A stretch of 64,000 nt of DNA, taken from NCBI GenBank assembly GCA_964459385.1, contig CAYWLG010000008.1, positions 117,021 through 181,020 on the forward strand, read 5' to 3'. Position numbers and translations under genes: made by a program. The first letter of the stretch is position 1. Each line of letters starts with the position of its first letter. Positions 24,549 through 33,775 of this stretch are shown one piece after another. This DNA comes from UBA6107 sp964459385 (GTDB lineage Bacteria > Chloroflexota > Anaerolineae > Anaerolineales > Anaerolineaceae). The notes under the pieces are model-generated. The model did no database searches. It saw nothing but the letters and a program-made list of their open reading frames with translations, and was not told where the DNA came from.

Positions 24549-26123
24549 ATGAGAAAGATATTTAGTCTCATCAAAAAAAGCGATTTTTATTTTTTGTCCG
24601 TCTTGCTAATTCTCGTGATCTATTACTTAATAGAAATGAGGATAACCAAGAGCTATCTTTCATTTTTCCAATTTAACTCAAAATTAGTCATGGATACAGC
24701 ACAAATTGCCCGCAACACTATGCGGGGTGATTTTTTTGTGACGAAATATATTTTACCGGTTGGGTATGCTTTCTTTCCCACAGTGATCAATCATCCCGAC
24801 TTTATTCGGTATCCTTTACCAATATTAGTTTATGCCCTCTTGTTTAAAGTGTTTTCTCCAAGCGCGCTTTATGTACGATTGCTTAATGCTTTTCTTTTCA
24901 TTGTAAATGGTGGGTTAATTTATAAATTGGCGTTAAAGATTTTAAATTTGCAGGGAGTAGATGACGAACAGAAAAAAAGTATTCGCAACTGGCTTGCACT
25001 TTTTGTGGCTGTCACATCGAGTGTTTTTTCTTTTTCTTATTTACAGATGGCATTGTCGGATTACTATGAAGTAATTTCATATACGATGCTGTTGTTAACT
25101 CTATTACTGGGATTTGATAGAAAGATCAATCCAATTCTCTTTGGGATGGTATGTGGCCTGTTATATTTGTCAAAGCCCACTTTTTCTTTATTGATCTTTG
25201 CGATTACAGTCTATTATCTGATGCCCAGGCGCACATTTAAAGACTGGTTTCTAAATGGGCTTTTGTGTGTGGCAGGGTTTGCAATTGTAATCTCGCCATT
25301 TGTTATTCGCAGTCTTCTGTTAACCGGCGAGCCACTTTTCGCTCTTCAGCATAGAATAGAAAGCATTTCGGGTGTGGTACTTTCTCATGACGAGTTATAC
25401 AAAACCTTTGATATTCCCCCTTCAGTTATAGGAACAATATCAAATTACAAAGCCATATATATTAATCGTTGGATTGAAAGGGTAACTGCAGCTCTTAGGG
25501 ATCTTTTTGTAAGGGAGTATTCTGTTGCCTGGGTCGGTACGACTTTGTTGTTACTGCTAAACGAAAAGGTACGAGCATTCGTTTTTAGTTACTTTGCATT
25601 TTTGATTTTGCACGTTGTAATAGTAGCAAATTATTTAGACGTGATAGAGACTTGGAGGATTTATACAATTTTATTGGCGTTTTTAATGGTATTGGGCATG
25701 ACAGGGGTGTCATTAATCCTTTTTAAACTTCTAAATAAACTTGGAAATATCCATTGGCGAAATACAGCTTTAGTTTCTCTGCTGCTCTGTTCGCTTCTTT
25801 TGGCGGGTGTTTTAAGTTCAAAAGGTGCTCTGACGGAAAACTCTGTTGGGAAAGAGGAGTTTTCAAAAGAAGTTGTTAAACTGATAAAAGGGAGTAACCC
25901 AACCTGTATTTATTCAAACATGCCTTATGAGGCAGCGTGGTTCTTGGACATACCGGTGGTTTATCCCCCGATCAACCTTGCTGATATCCTTTCAGTTGGA
26001 CCAAAAGAGTGTAATTACTACTTTTCAGTTTTGCCTTCTGAGAAAGAAACTGACTTTTTGTCAAAACACGGAAGCTTAATATTCGAACGTAATGACCAAT
26101 ACTATTATAAAATTGATCATTAG
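24549..26123 (+). CDS. Polytopic membrane protein, probable GT-C glycosyltransferase (GT39-like)
   Basis: A 524-residue protein with about 11-12 hydrophobic segments and a soluble C-terminal part (about 430-524). The N-terminal loop after the first helix, holding FNSKLVMDTAQIARNTMRGDFF followed by RYPLPILVYALLFKVF, resembles the first luminal loop of GT39/ArnT-type enzymes with its acidic residues. It may use a polyprenyl-phosphate sugar to glycosylate lipid or protein. Composition is much AT-richer than its neighbours, which suggests transfer from elsewhere. The assignment rests on overall architecture only. Confidence 0.6.
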   Translation: MRKIFSLIKKSDFYFLSVLLILVIYYLIEMRITKSYLSFFQFNSKLVMDTAQIARNTMRGDFFVTKYILPVGYAFFPTVINHPDFIRYPLPILVYALLFKVFSPSALYVRLLNAFLFIVNGGLIYKLALKILNLQGVDDEQKKSIRNWLALFVAVTSSVFSFSYLQMALSDYYEVISYTMLLLTLLLGFDRKINPILFGMVCGLLYLSKPTFSLLIFAITVYYLMPRRTFKDWFLNGLLCVAGFAIVISPFVIRSLLLTGEPLFALQHRIESISGVVLSHDELYKTFDIPPSVIGTISNYKAIYINRWIERVTAALRDLFVREYSVAWVGTTLLLLLNEKVRAFVFSYFAFLILHVVIVANYLDVIETWRIYTILLAFLMVLGMTGVSLILFKLLNKLGNIHWRNTALVSLLLCSLLLAGVLSSKGALTENSVGKEEFSKEVVKLIKGSNPTCIYSNMPYEAAWFLDIPVVYPPINLADILSVGPKECNYYFSVLPSEKETDFLSKHGSLIFERNDQYYYKIDH

Positions 26124-26274
26124 TTTAAGTTTCGGGTTAAGACCATTTTTCATGGTGTCAGAAAAAGACACTTAACATACTTGTGACTTAGCTAATTTCT
26201 GTGCGCATATTATTGTGAAGGTGTAAATTTTCAAGAGCTTATCTTGTAAGCAAGCAAAAGTTGCCACGCAAGAT

Positions 26275-26280
26275 TAAAAT
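26275..26280 (+). promoter_or_regulatory. -10-like box seven bases before the MFS start
   Basis: TAAAAT at 26275-26280, then seven bases, then ATG 26288. No ribosome binding site lies between. The position suggests a leaderless message; no good -35 is seen. Confidence 0.4.
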
Positions 26281-26287
26281 ACATTCT

Positions 26288-27523
26288 ATGTTCTCCCGTA
26301 TTAACAAAATCATCCGCTATTACCCGCGCCAGTTTTGGGTCGTGGTGTTTTTGTTAATGCTGGCCTGGACCTTTCACAGCATGTTTTGGCCATTCTTGAT
26401 GATCTACATCAGCCAGCAGTTGCACACATCACTGACGGCAGTGGCCGGCATGCTGACGGTGAATGCTATTGCCGGTCTGATCACCACATTCTTCGGCGGA
26501 GCCATCGCCGATCGACTGGGACGCAAGTGGGTGATGGCATTCTCGCTGATCTTGTGCGCGTTTTCGTGGTATTTCTTTCAACTGGCCACCACCCCGGGCC
26601 TTTTTATTGGCCTGATGGCACTGAATGGGGCCACCACACCGCTTTACCGACTGGCGGCCGACGCCATGATGGCCGATCTGCTGCCCCCCGATCAGCGCAT
26701 TGAGGCCTATTCCATTTTACGCATGGGCAACAATCTGGGGGTGGCGCTGGGGCCGACGCTGGGTGGTTTCCTGGCGGCGGTCTCTTATCCGCTGGCGTTC
26801 TCAGTCGCCGGCATGGGTATGTTGGTTTGTGGGGTGTTGACTATTTTTCTCTCCAGCGAGACCATGCCTGCCCGTGCACAACAGACTCAAACCACACAAC
26901 CGGTCAGCCTGGGCGGATATGGGCAAATATTCAAAGACAGACCCTTTTTGGCACTGATCGGTTCTTATTTGTTTGGCCGTTTGGCCTCGGCCACCATCTG
27001 GATGATGCTGGGCGTTTACGTCAAGGCCAATTTTGGTATGAGCGAAAGGATTTATGGTTTCATCCCCATGACCAATGCGGTGATGGTGATCTTGCTGCAG
27101 GTGCTGATCACGCAGCGGGTCAAGCGCCATGACGCCAAATGGATGATGGCTTTGGGCTCGGCCTTTTATGGGGTGGCGGTGTTGGGGGTGGCTTTTGCAC
27201 AGGGTTTTTGGGCATTCTGGCTGTGCATGGTGATCGCCACCATCGGCGAGATGATCCTTGTGCCTACTTCGACCACGGTTGCCGCCCGCCTGGCACCAGA
27301 GGATATGCGCGGGCGCTACATGGGTTTATACACCGTTATCACGGCGGTCGGCTCGGGGGTGGGACCGCTGATCGGTGGTTATCTGAACGATAACTACGGG
27401 CCATTGACGACCTGGTATGGAGGGGGCGTCTTCGGCTTTTTGGGCGCCGGCGCGTTCATGCTGGATATCTTGTTCAGCAAACGCCGCTTGAAACGGGCTG
27501 AATCTATTCACATAAATGAATAA
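26288..27523 (+). CDS. Major facilitator superfamily transporter
   Basis: A 411-residue protein with 12 predicted helices. ATG 26288 is preferred; the frame extends to a TTG at 26261 that would overlap the promoter-like box. The MFS motif between helices 2 and 3 is clear: GGAIADRLGRKWVM (about residue 68). The second-half equivalent and a PEDMRGRYMGLYTV stretch near 340 resemble drug or sugar exporters of the DHA1 type. The substrate cannot be told. It stands alone, flanked by unrelated genes. Confidence 0.88.
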   Translation: MFSRINKIIRYYPRQFWVVVFLLMLAWTFHSMFWPFLMIYISQQLHTSLTAVAGMLTVNAIAGLITTFFGGAIADRLGRKWVMAFSLILCAFSWYFFQLATTPGLFIGLMALNGATTPLYRLAADAMMADLLPPDQRIEAYSILRMGNNLGVALGPTLGGFLAAVSYPLAFSVAGMGMLVCGVLTIFLSSETMPARAQQTQTTQPVSLGGYGQIFKDRPFLALIGSYLFGRLASATIWMMLGVYVKANFGMSERIYGFIPMTNAVMVILLQVLITQRVKRHDAKWMMALGSAFYGVAVLGVAFAQGFWAFWLCMVIATIGEMILVPTSTTVAARLAPEDMRGRYMGLYTVITAVGSGVGPLIGGYLNDNYGPLTTWYGGGVFGFLGAGAFMLDILFSKRRLKRAESIHINE

Positions 27524-27578
27524 CAGTTTTATCAGAGAGGGAAGGACCGACAGGCTTGATTATGCAAATCGGCTGCTA

Positions 27579-27607
27579 TTGCGAATAGCCATCGTTCTTT
27601 GTATAAT
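27579..27607 (+). promoter_or_regulatory. Promoter of the secreted repeat protein gene
   Basis: TTGCGA at 27579-27584, 17-base spacer, TATAAT at 27602-27607. The ATG of the gene is at 27617, nine bases after the -10, so the leader would be only two or three bases. The upstream in-frame ATG at 27599 overlaps this promoter and is therefore an unlikely start. Confidence 0.65.
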
Positions 27608-27616
27608 GTTAAGACC

Positions 27617-28576
27617 ATGAAAAAAAGCTCCAAGATCATCTCTCTCCTGCTTTCACTTGCCTTTTTGCTGGCATTGGCGCCCATTTCTGGGTCTGTGCAG
27701 GCAGAAAACAAGAGCTCCGTCTATGTGCCCGAAACCGGTCACTGGATCTGGGGAGAATTCTTGACCGAATACAACAGCGTGGATGACCCGCTGCTCTATT
27801 TCGGCTACCCGATCACCGATGATTTTATCGATTCGGTTACCGGGCAGCACGTACAATATTTTCAAAAGGTTCGTTTTGATCTGGTAGATACCGACCAGGG
27901 CGCTAAGGTTCAACTGGCACCTCTGGGCAAGTTGCTGCACGAAGAGAATGCGCAGTTGGCCGACATTGCCTCTGATGGGCCTACCTGTCGCAAATTCGAT
28001 TCCGGCTATTCGGTCTGTTATGCCTTTTTGCAATTCTATGATGCTTATCAGGGCGAGGCCTATTTTGGTACCCCCGTCTCTGCGCTTGAAGTGATTGACG
28101 GCCGCTATGTGCAGTACTTTGAAAACGCACGCATGGAATGGTGGCCTGAGCGGGCCAGCGGCGAACGGGTGGTGCTGACCGATCTCGGCAAGATCTACTT
28201 TGACAAAGTGGTTGCCAACCCCGATCTATTAAAGTCGAGCCCGCCGGCAAATATTGCCGGGCAGTTGCTCAACCCGATCGTGCGTGTTTTTCCACAAAGG
28301 TCATTAATTGGGGCAACCGAAACGCAAACCGTCTTTGTGGTGGTGCAAGATCAGTATCTGCGCGCCATGCCCAAAGCACAGGTGGGGCTGACGGTGGCCT
28401 TCCCGGATGGTTCCAGCGAGTTCTTTCGCTTGAGCGAGACCAACGAATACGGTGTCAGCCAGGTATCGTTCGACGTTCCCAATTTATCGGTGCAGTCGGT
28501 GGTGCAGTTAAAAGCCGAGGTTTCGATCCGTGGGGAATCGGCCACGGGCAACGGTTGGTTCAGAATCTGGTGGTAA
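27617..28576 (+). CDS. Secreted protein with two LGFP-like repeats
   Basis: A 319-residue protein. A Sec signal peptide is clear: MKKSSKIISLLLSLAFLLALAP, then an Ala-rich site near SVQAE. Two related segments follow: LYFGYPITDDFID...VQYFQKVRFDL (about 54-87) and EAYFGTPVSALEVID...VQYFENARMEWWPE (about 145-178). These resemble the GYPxT...QxFxxxR pattern of LGFP-type cell-wall repeats. The last 100 residues look like an Ig-like or bacterial beta-sandwich domain (QTVFVVVQDQYLRAMPKAQVGLTV). It probably sits outside the cell; the function is unknown. Confidence 0.7.
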   Translation: MKKSSKIISLLLSLAFLLALAPISGSVQAENKSSVYVPETGHWIWGEFLTEYNSVDDPLLYFGYPITDDFIDSVTGQHVQYFQKVRFDLVDTDQGAKVQLAPLGKLLHEENAQLADIASDGPTCRKFDSGYSVCYAFLQFYDAYQGEAYFGTPVSALEVIDGRYVQYFENARMEWWPERASGERVVLTDLGKIYFDKVVANPDLLKSSPPANIAGQLLNPIVRVFPQRSLIGATETQTVFVVVQDQYLRAMPKAQVGLTVAFPDGSSEFFRLSETNEYGVSQVSFDVPNLSVQSVVQLKAEVSIRGESATGNGWFRIWW

Positions 28577-28597
28577 AAAAAAGAGAATTAAACAATG

Positions 28598-28626
28598 CAG
28601 GGACACGAGAAAAAAACGTGTCCCTG
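28598..28626. terminator. Bidirectional terminator after the secreted protein
   Basis: 10-base stem CAGGGACACG / CGTGTCCCTG, 9-base A-rich loop, TTTTT on the plus side; it also faces the end of the minus-strand TPR gene at 28633. Confidence 0.88.
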
Positions 28627-28632
28627 TTTTTG

Positions 28633-30960
28633 TTATTGGGTCTTTAGTTCGTTATAAAGCTTTTGATATTCGGCTGCGTTGGGTGGGTTGAGCGAGATGA
28701 TAAAGTTGACCGTCTCAAGCGCGGCAGGTGTATCGCTGGCTTTCATACATTTTTCGGCCAGCGCGTCCAGCTTTTCGATGGCTTTGGGCAACTGATTGCG
28801 GGCAGAGTAATATTCCACCAGGCGTTTTTGAATTTCTACTTCACCGGGGTAGTTGTCGAGCAGATCGTTGAGGAAGTGAATGCTCTTTCCGTTTTGGTCG
28901 CTCTCGCTGATCAGCTTGAGGAAACTATCCAGTTCGTTGAACGCGGCACTGCGTTGCCCCAGTTGCAGATGCAGGTCAATGAGAGTAGAGCGGGGGCCGG
29001 ATTCTTGCGGCTGCAGGCTGCGTAATTGCTCGAAAATGCGGATGGCTTCTTTCCAGTCGAGGCTTTGCAGTTCAATATCGGCCAGTTTGTTGAGTATCTG
29101 AATGGCCCACTGCCGGGTGGAACTGGACTGCTGCGACAGGGTGAGCGCTGACTGGTAGGTTTGGCGTGAAAGATCAAGCTCGGCCAGCAGATAATAAACG
29201 TTGGCCAGATCCATATATTGCTGAATGGCATCATCCAGGCGGCCGCTGGCTTTGAGCAGGTCAATGAGCAGCCCGCGCACGGCAAGATCCATCGGTGCCA
29301 GTTTGGTGACTCGGCGCAGCAAATTGATGGCCTGAATGGTTTCGCCGCGAATATTGTAAGCATTGGCCACAAGGATGAACTTTTCGACCGCCTCCATGAT
29401 GCGGCCCTGCGAGATGAGTATTTCACCCATTTGTATGTGCAGCGGCAGATAAAATGGCGCAAAGGTGAGGGCGTGGTAGGCTTCTTCCATAGCGGTGCGA
29501 TACTTGCCCTCAGAGGCGAGTTGCTTGATCCATACCATCAACTCGATGACATGACTGCTGTTGGTTTCGAGCAGCATTTCTGCCAGGGGCAGCGGCGGGC
29601 TGCCTTCGGGCTGGGGGGGGAGCTGCCGGCGGGCGGCGGTGATATATTCACGCCAATCAGGGCGCATCAACTGCCCACTGATAACGGTGCACAGGCTGCG
29701 AAAATCTTTCTCTTTTTCGAGACGCTGCTGGCTTTCGAGGATCGGTTCATAAAGCTGGATCAGTTCATCGCTTTGCTCAAGGGGCACGGTTTCGCTGTCA
29801 GCCAGTTTAAGCGCTTGCAGGTAAAAGAGGCTGGCCTCTTTGTAATTGGCATTTTTTTCGTCAATTTCGGCCATTAATAAATAAGAAGCGAGCGCATAAT
29901 CTGGATTCTTGACCGATTTTTCCAGATTTTTGAGCGCCTTTTTCTGGTCCTTTTTTCGCAATAATAACCCCAGCACAAAAAAGGTGGCTGACTGGTTCAG
30001 CCCCAGATCGACCGCACGATTCAACTCGGCAGCGGCGGATTCATCCTGACCGCTCGATTGCAGGTCAATCGCCTGGCTGAGGTGAAGCTGAATTCTGGAG
30101 CGGTCTGGGGTTGCCTGCGTTAATTGCCCGGTATTACGTGTGAGCCCGATCACACGCTGACGCCCGGTTTGCACGACGTTTTGCGTTTCTTCACTTTGCT
30201 CAAACAGCAGGCTGGCCATTTCTTTGAGGGCTTTTAGGCGAGTCTCGGTGATGGGGTCGTAATGGGTGAGCTCTTCTTCACCTGTTAGTTGTCCATTTTC
30301 CAGTTGACGCACCTGGGCCATGCGCATTGGGCCGGTGGTGCCTTTTTGACGCATGGGCAGAGTCAACTGCTGGTTGTTTTGCAGCATGGTTTGTGCCTGG
30401 GTGGCCTCGGCGTTACCGGGTTGAAGCTGCAACGCGTACTGGATCACCTGGGCGGCTTTGTTGGTGTCGCCGCTGGCTTGCATGAGGGCAGCGATCAGCA
30501 GATATTCGCGCACGGCTTCTTCTTTACGACCCAGTTTGTCGAAGATCATCGCCATGCGGGTGTGCACGGTTTGATTTTCAGGGTTCAATTGAATGGCACT
30601 GTTGAAGTTATCCAGAGCGCGGTCGATATCATGGGCTTTGATCTGCGATTCAGCGCCCTGCATGTAAGACTGCACCGCTTCTTGCAGCATGCCCATGCGC
30701 TCGTAGATGCGGGCAATTTTCTCGAAGGGCATGGGGTCTTCGGGCTGCAGCGCTGAGACGCGCTGGTAAAGACGTAGCGCCTCGTCATATTGTTTGAGTT
30801 GAAAATGAGAAAGACCCAGGCTGGCCAAAGCCATGGGGTGATCGGGGGATACTTCAAGCGCCTGGCGGTAAAACTCAATGGCTTTATCCCAGTCTTGATC
30901 CCAGGCCGCGGAGTGCCCCTGGCTCATCAATGTTTGAAATTGTGCAGAGTCTCCGGTCAT
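28633..30960 (-). CDS. Large TPR-repeat protein
   Basis: A 775-residue protein with no signal peptide, made mostly of tetratricopeptide repeats. Typical units are AWDQDWDKAIEFYRQALEVSPDHPMALASLG near the start, followed by QYDEALRLYQRVSALQPEDP, and more at about 325-395 and 470-770. Residues about 215-290 form a non-TPR region. TPR superhelices are protein-protein scaffolds. It is the last gene of a three-gene minus-strand unit with polA and a receiver/roadblock protein (nine-base gap after polA). Its partners are unknown. Confidence 0.88.
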   Translation of the reverse strand: MTGDSAQFQTLMSQGHSAAWDQDWDKAIEFYRQALEVSPDHPMALASLGLSHFQLKQYDEALRLYQRVSALQPEDPMPFEKIARIYERMGMLQEAVQSYMQGAESQIKAHDIDRALDNFNSAIQLNPENQTVHTRMAMIFDKLGRKEEAVREYLLIAALMQASGDTNKAAQVIQYALQLQPGNAEATQAQTMLQNNQQLTLPMRQKGTTGPMRMAQVRQLENGQLTGEEELTHYDPITETRLKALKEMASLLFEQSEETQNVVQTGRQRVIGLTRNTGQLTQATPDRSRIQLHLSQAIDLQSSGQDESAAAELNRAVDLGLNQSATFFVLGLLLRKKDQKKALKNLEKSVKNPDYALASYLLMAEIDEKNANYKEASLFYLQALKLADSETVPLEQSDELIQLYEPILESQQRLEKEKDFRSLCTVISGQLMRPDWREYITAARRQLPPQPEGSPPLPLAEMLLETNSSHVIELMVWIKQLASEGKYRTAMEEAYHALTFAPFYLPLHIQMGEILISQGRIMEAVEKFILVANAYNIRGETIQAINLLRRVTKLAPMDLAVRGLLIDLLKASGRLDDAIQQYMDLANVYYLLAELDLSRQTYQSALTLSQQSSSTRQWAIQILNKLADIELQSLDWKEAIRIFEQLRSLQPQESGPRSTLIDLHLQLGQRSAAFNELDSFLKLISESDQNGKSIHFLNDLLDNYPGEVEIQKRLVEYYSARNQLPKAIEKLDALAEKCMKASDTPAALETVNFIISLNPPNAAEYQKLYNELKTQ

Positions 30961-30969
30961 TGTGGGTCC

Positions 30970-33753
30970 TTAAACCGAGATGATTTGCATACTTCCCCAG
31001 TTTACACCACTTCTGGCTTCTGTGAGGAGTGGAATGGATAAAGTCAGTGCGTCGCCCATCACTTTTTGCACCAGACGGGCCGTTTCAGCCAACTCGGCGT
31101 CGGTCACTTCGAGCACCAGTTCATCGTGCACTTGCAAGAGCATGCGCGCCGAAAGGTTTGCCTTTATGAGTTCGGCAGGCAGGTGGATCATGGCGATCTT
31201 CATGATGTCAGCCGCGGTGCCCTGAATGGGGGCGTTGATGGCCTCCCGCTCTTCACGATTTTTCATGACCACATTGGTGGGATTGGAAAGATTGGGGAAG
31301 TAGCGCCGCCGTCCCAGCATGGTTTCTACGTATCCCTGCCGGGCAGCCAGCAGGCGAATGTTATCGAGGTATTCTTTTACACGCGGAAAGTTGGCAAAGT
31401 ATTCTTTGACGAAATTCTCGGATTCGCCGAGGGTCAGATCAGTGGAGCGGCTCAGGCCGAAAGCGCTCATGCCATAGATCAGCCCAAAGTTGATGGCTTT
31501 GGCGTGACGGCGCATCTCTTTGGTCACCTCAGCGATGGGCACCTTGTAGATCGCAGCCGCTGTAGCGGCGTGAATATCCTGTCCGTGTCGGAAGGCATCC
31601 AGCATGGCCTCATCTCCTGACATGTGGGCAACGATGCGCAGCTCGATCTGAGAGTAATCGACAGAAAGCAACTGATGGCCGGGCGCTGCTTTAAAGCCCA
31701 GGCGTACCTGCCGGCCGGTTTCGGTGCGGGTGGGAATGTTTTGCAGGTTGGGGTTGAGCGAGGCCAGGCGTCCGGTCACCGAGCCGGTCTGGCTGTAATT
31801 GGTGTGTACACGCCCGGTGCGGGGATTGATCTGCAAAGGCAGTGCATCCAGGTAGGTGGATTTTAGCTTGGCCAACTCGCGGTATTCGAGCAGCATATCC
31901 ACTGCCGGATGTTTGCCTGAAAGTTCATCCAGCACAGCCGCCGAGGTGGAATAATGCCCGCTGGCAGTTTTTTTGCCAGGCGGGTCCAGCTTAAGGGTCT
32001 CGAACAACACTTTCGAAAGCTGCTGGGTGGAGTTTAGGTTAAAGGGGTAGCCTACTGACTCGAATACCTGGCTCTGAATCTCGCCTAAGCGGGTGCCGAT
32101 CTCCTGGCTGAATTTTTCAAAGAAGGCCTTGTCGAGGCTGATGCCGGTGGCTTCCATTTGCATGAGCACCGGGGTAAGCGGCATCTCGATTTCACTGAAT
32201 ATTTTCTGGCAGTTGTGGCTTTTTAATTTTTCGGTGAGCAGGGGCACCAGACGCAGGGTGACCTCGGCGTCTGCGGCGGCATAAGGGGCAGCCTTGGCAA
32301 TGGGTACGGTGTCCATAGTGGTCTGTGCCTTGCCGCTGCCGATCAGTTCTTCAATATGGGTCATGCTGATGCCCAGCAGATCGCCTGCCATATCCTTAAG
32401 ACCAAGATTGTGAGAAGCAGGGTCAACCAGCCAGGCTGCGATCATCGTATCGAAACTGAGCGGATCTACTTTCAATCCGTTCTGTTCGAGTACCAGCGCA
32501 TCATATTTAATGTTGTGACCGGCTTTGGGCAGATCAGGGTTGCCCATAAATGGACGCAAAGAATCCAGGACCTTTTTGAGCGGAAGCTGTTTGCCTTCTT
32601 TGTGACCAACGGGAATATAGTAACCGGTACCCTCTATTACCGAGAGCGAAATTCCCACCAGATCGGCCAGCATCGGGTCGGTGCTGGTGGTTTCGGTATC
32701 AAAAGCGACGATCGGCGCATGTTCCAATTCGGCGATCATGGTTTTGAGCGCTTCCTCTGTATCGACTATAACGGTTTCGAGCTCATAAGCCGAGGTGATG
32801 CCCACCTCTTTCACATCCTGCCCAAAAAGTCTGAGCTGCCCGCTGCTGACGGCGTCGCTGCCATTGAGCCCCTTGACCACATTGTGCAGCTTGGGAATGA
32901 GGGTACGAAACTCCAGTTCTCTGAAAAGCGCTTCTACGGCAGGCAACTGGATGTGATCGGTGCGAGCTTCTTCAAGTTTGAGCGTGATGGGCACATCCGT
33001 GCAGATCGTGGCCAGCTTGTAACTCATGTAGGCCGACTCTTTACCGGCGCTCAGCTTGCTGGCAAAACGTGGCGGAACTTCTTCGATGTGGGCGTAAACC
33101 TCATCCAGCGTTTTAAATTGTTCCAGCAAGGTAACGGCAGTCTTTTCGCCAACCCCCGGCACCCCGGGAATGTTATCTGAGTGGTCGCCCACCAGCGATT
33201 TATAATCGATCACCTGTTCAGGCAGCACGCCCAGAGAAGCCTTTACCTCGGCAGCAGTATAGTTTTTGGAATCGGCGAGCTTGGAGCCCGGAAGGCTGAC
33301 GACGATGCGGTCATTGACCAGTTGCAGCAGGTCGCGATCGCCGGTGATGATCTTAACGCCAAACCCTTCTTTAACGGCCTGGTTGGCAATGGTGCCCAAG
33401 ATATCGTCAGCCTCGAAACCCTCTTTTTCGAGACGGGGGAAGTGAAAGGCATCCACCATTTGACGAATGCGCTCGATCTGCGCGCGCAGGTCGTCGGGCA
33501 TTTTGGCGCGCGTGGCTTTATACCCATTAAAAAGCTCATTGCGAAAGGTTTTGCCGGTGTCGAATGCGACGGCTAGATACTCGGGTTTTTCCTGCTCCAG
33601 CAAACGCAAAATCACACTGGCAAAGCCGTAAATGCCGGCAGTAGGTTCCCCCGACTGGGTTTGCAAACGATCATTTGGCGCTCCGGAGGTCAGGGCAAAG
33701 TAGGTGCGATAAGCCAGAGCATGTCCATCGATTAAATAGAGAATAGGAGGCAT
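30970..33753 (-). CDS. polA: DNA polymerase I
   Basis: A 927-residue three-domain polymerase for Okazaki fragment processing and repair. The 5'-3' exonuclease is at about 1-290 (LYLIDGHALAYRTYFAL, EADDILGT, GDRDLLQLV, GVPGVGEKTA). The 3'-5' proofreading domain at about 320-510 keeps its acidic residues (VAFDTETTSTD, AGHNIKYDAL, APYAAADAEVTLR), so it should be active. The polymerase domain follows, with LLSVDYSQIELRI, RRHAKAINFGLIYGMSAFGL and LLQVHDELVLEV. The gene lies 22 bases after the upstream receiver-type gene. Confidence 0.97.
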   Translation of the reverse strand: MPPILYLIDGHALAYRTYFALTSGAPNDRLQTQSGEPTAGIYGFASVILRLLEQEKPEYLAVAFDTGKTFRNELFNGYKATRAKMPDDLRAQIERIRQMVDAFHFPRLEKEGFEADDILGTIANQAVKEGFGVKIITGDRDLLQLVNDRIVVSLPGSKLADSKNYTAAEVKASLGVLPEQVIDYKSLVGDHSDNIPGVPGVGEKTAVTLLEQFKTLDEVYAHIEEVPPRFASKLSAGKESAYMSYKLATICTDVPITLKLEEARTDHIQLPAVEALFRELEFRTLIPKLHNVVKGLNGSDAVSSGQLRLFGQDVKEVGITSAYELETVIVDTEEALKTMIAELEHAPIVAFDTETTSTDPMLADLVGISLSVIEGTGYYIPVGHKEGKQLPLKKVLDSLRPFMGNPDLPKAGHNIKYDALVLEQNGLKVDPLSFDTMIAAWLVDPASHNLGLKDMAGDLLGISMTHIEELIGSGKAQTTMDTVPIAKAAPYAAADAEVTLRLVPLLTEKLKSHNCQKIFSEIEMPLTPVLMQMEATGISLDKAFFEKFSQEIGTRLGEIQSQVFESVGYPFNLNSTQQLSKVLFETLKLDPPGKKTASGHYSTSAAVLDELSGKHPAVDMLLEYRELAKLKSTYLDALPLQINPRTGRVHTNYSQTGSVTGRLASLNPNLQNIPTRTETGRQVRLGFKAAPGHQLLSVDYSQIELRIVAHMSGDEAMLDAFRHGQDIHAATAAAIYKVPIAEVTKEMRRHAKAINFGLIYGMSAFGLSRSTDLTLGESENFVKEYFANFPRVKEYLDNIRLLAARQGYVETMLGRRRYFPNLSNPTNVVMKNREEREAINAPIQGTAADIMKIAMIHLPAELIKANLSARMLLQVHDELVLEVTDAELAETARLVQKVMGDALTLSIPLLTEARSGVNWGSMQIISV

Positions 33754-33775
33754 GAGGGGGTCCTTCTAAAGAGCA

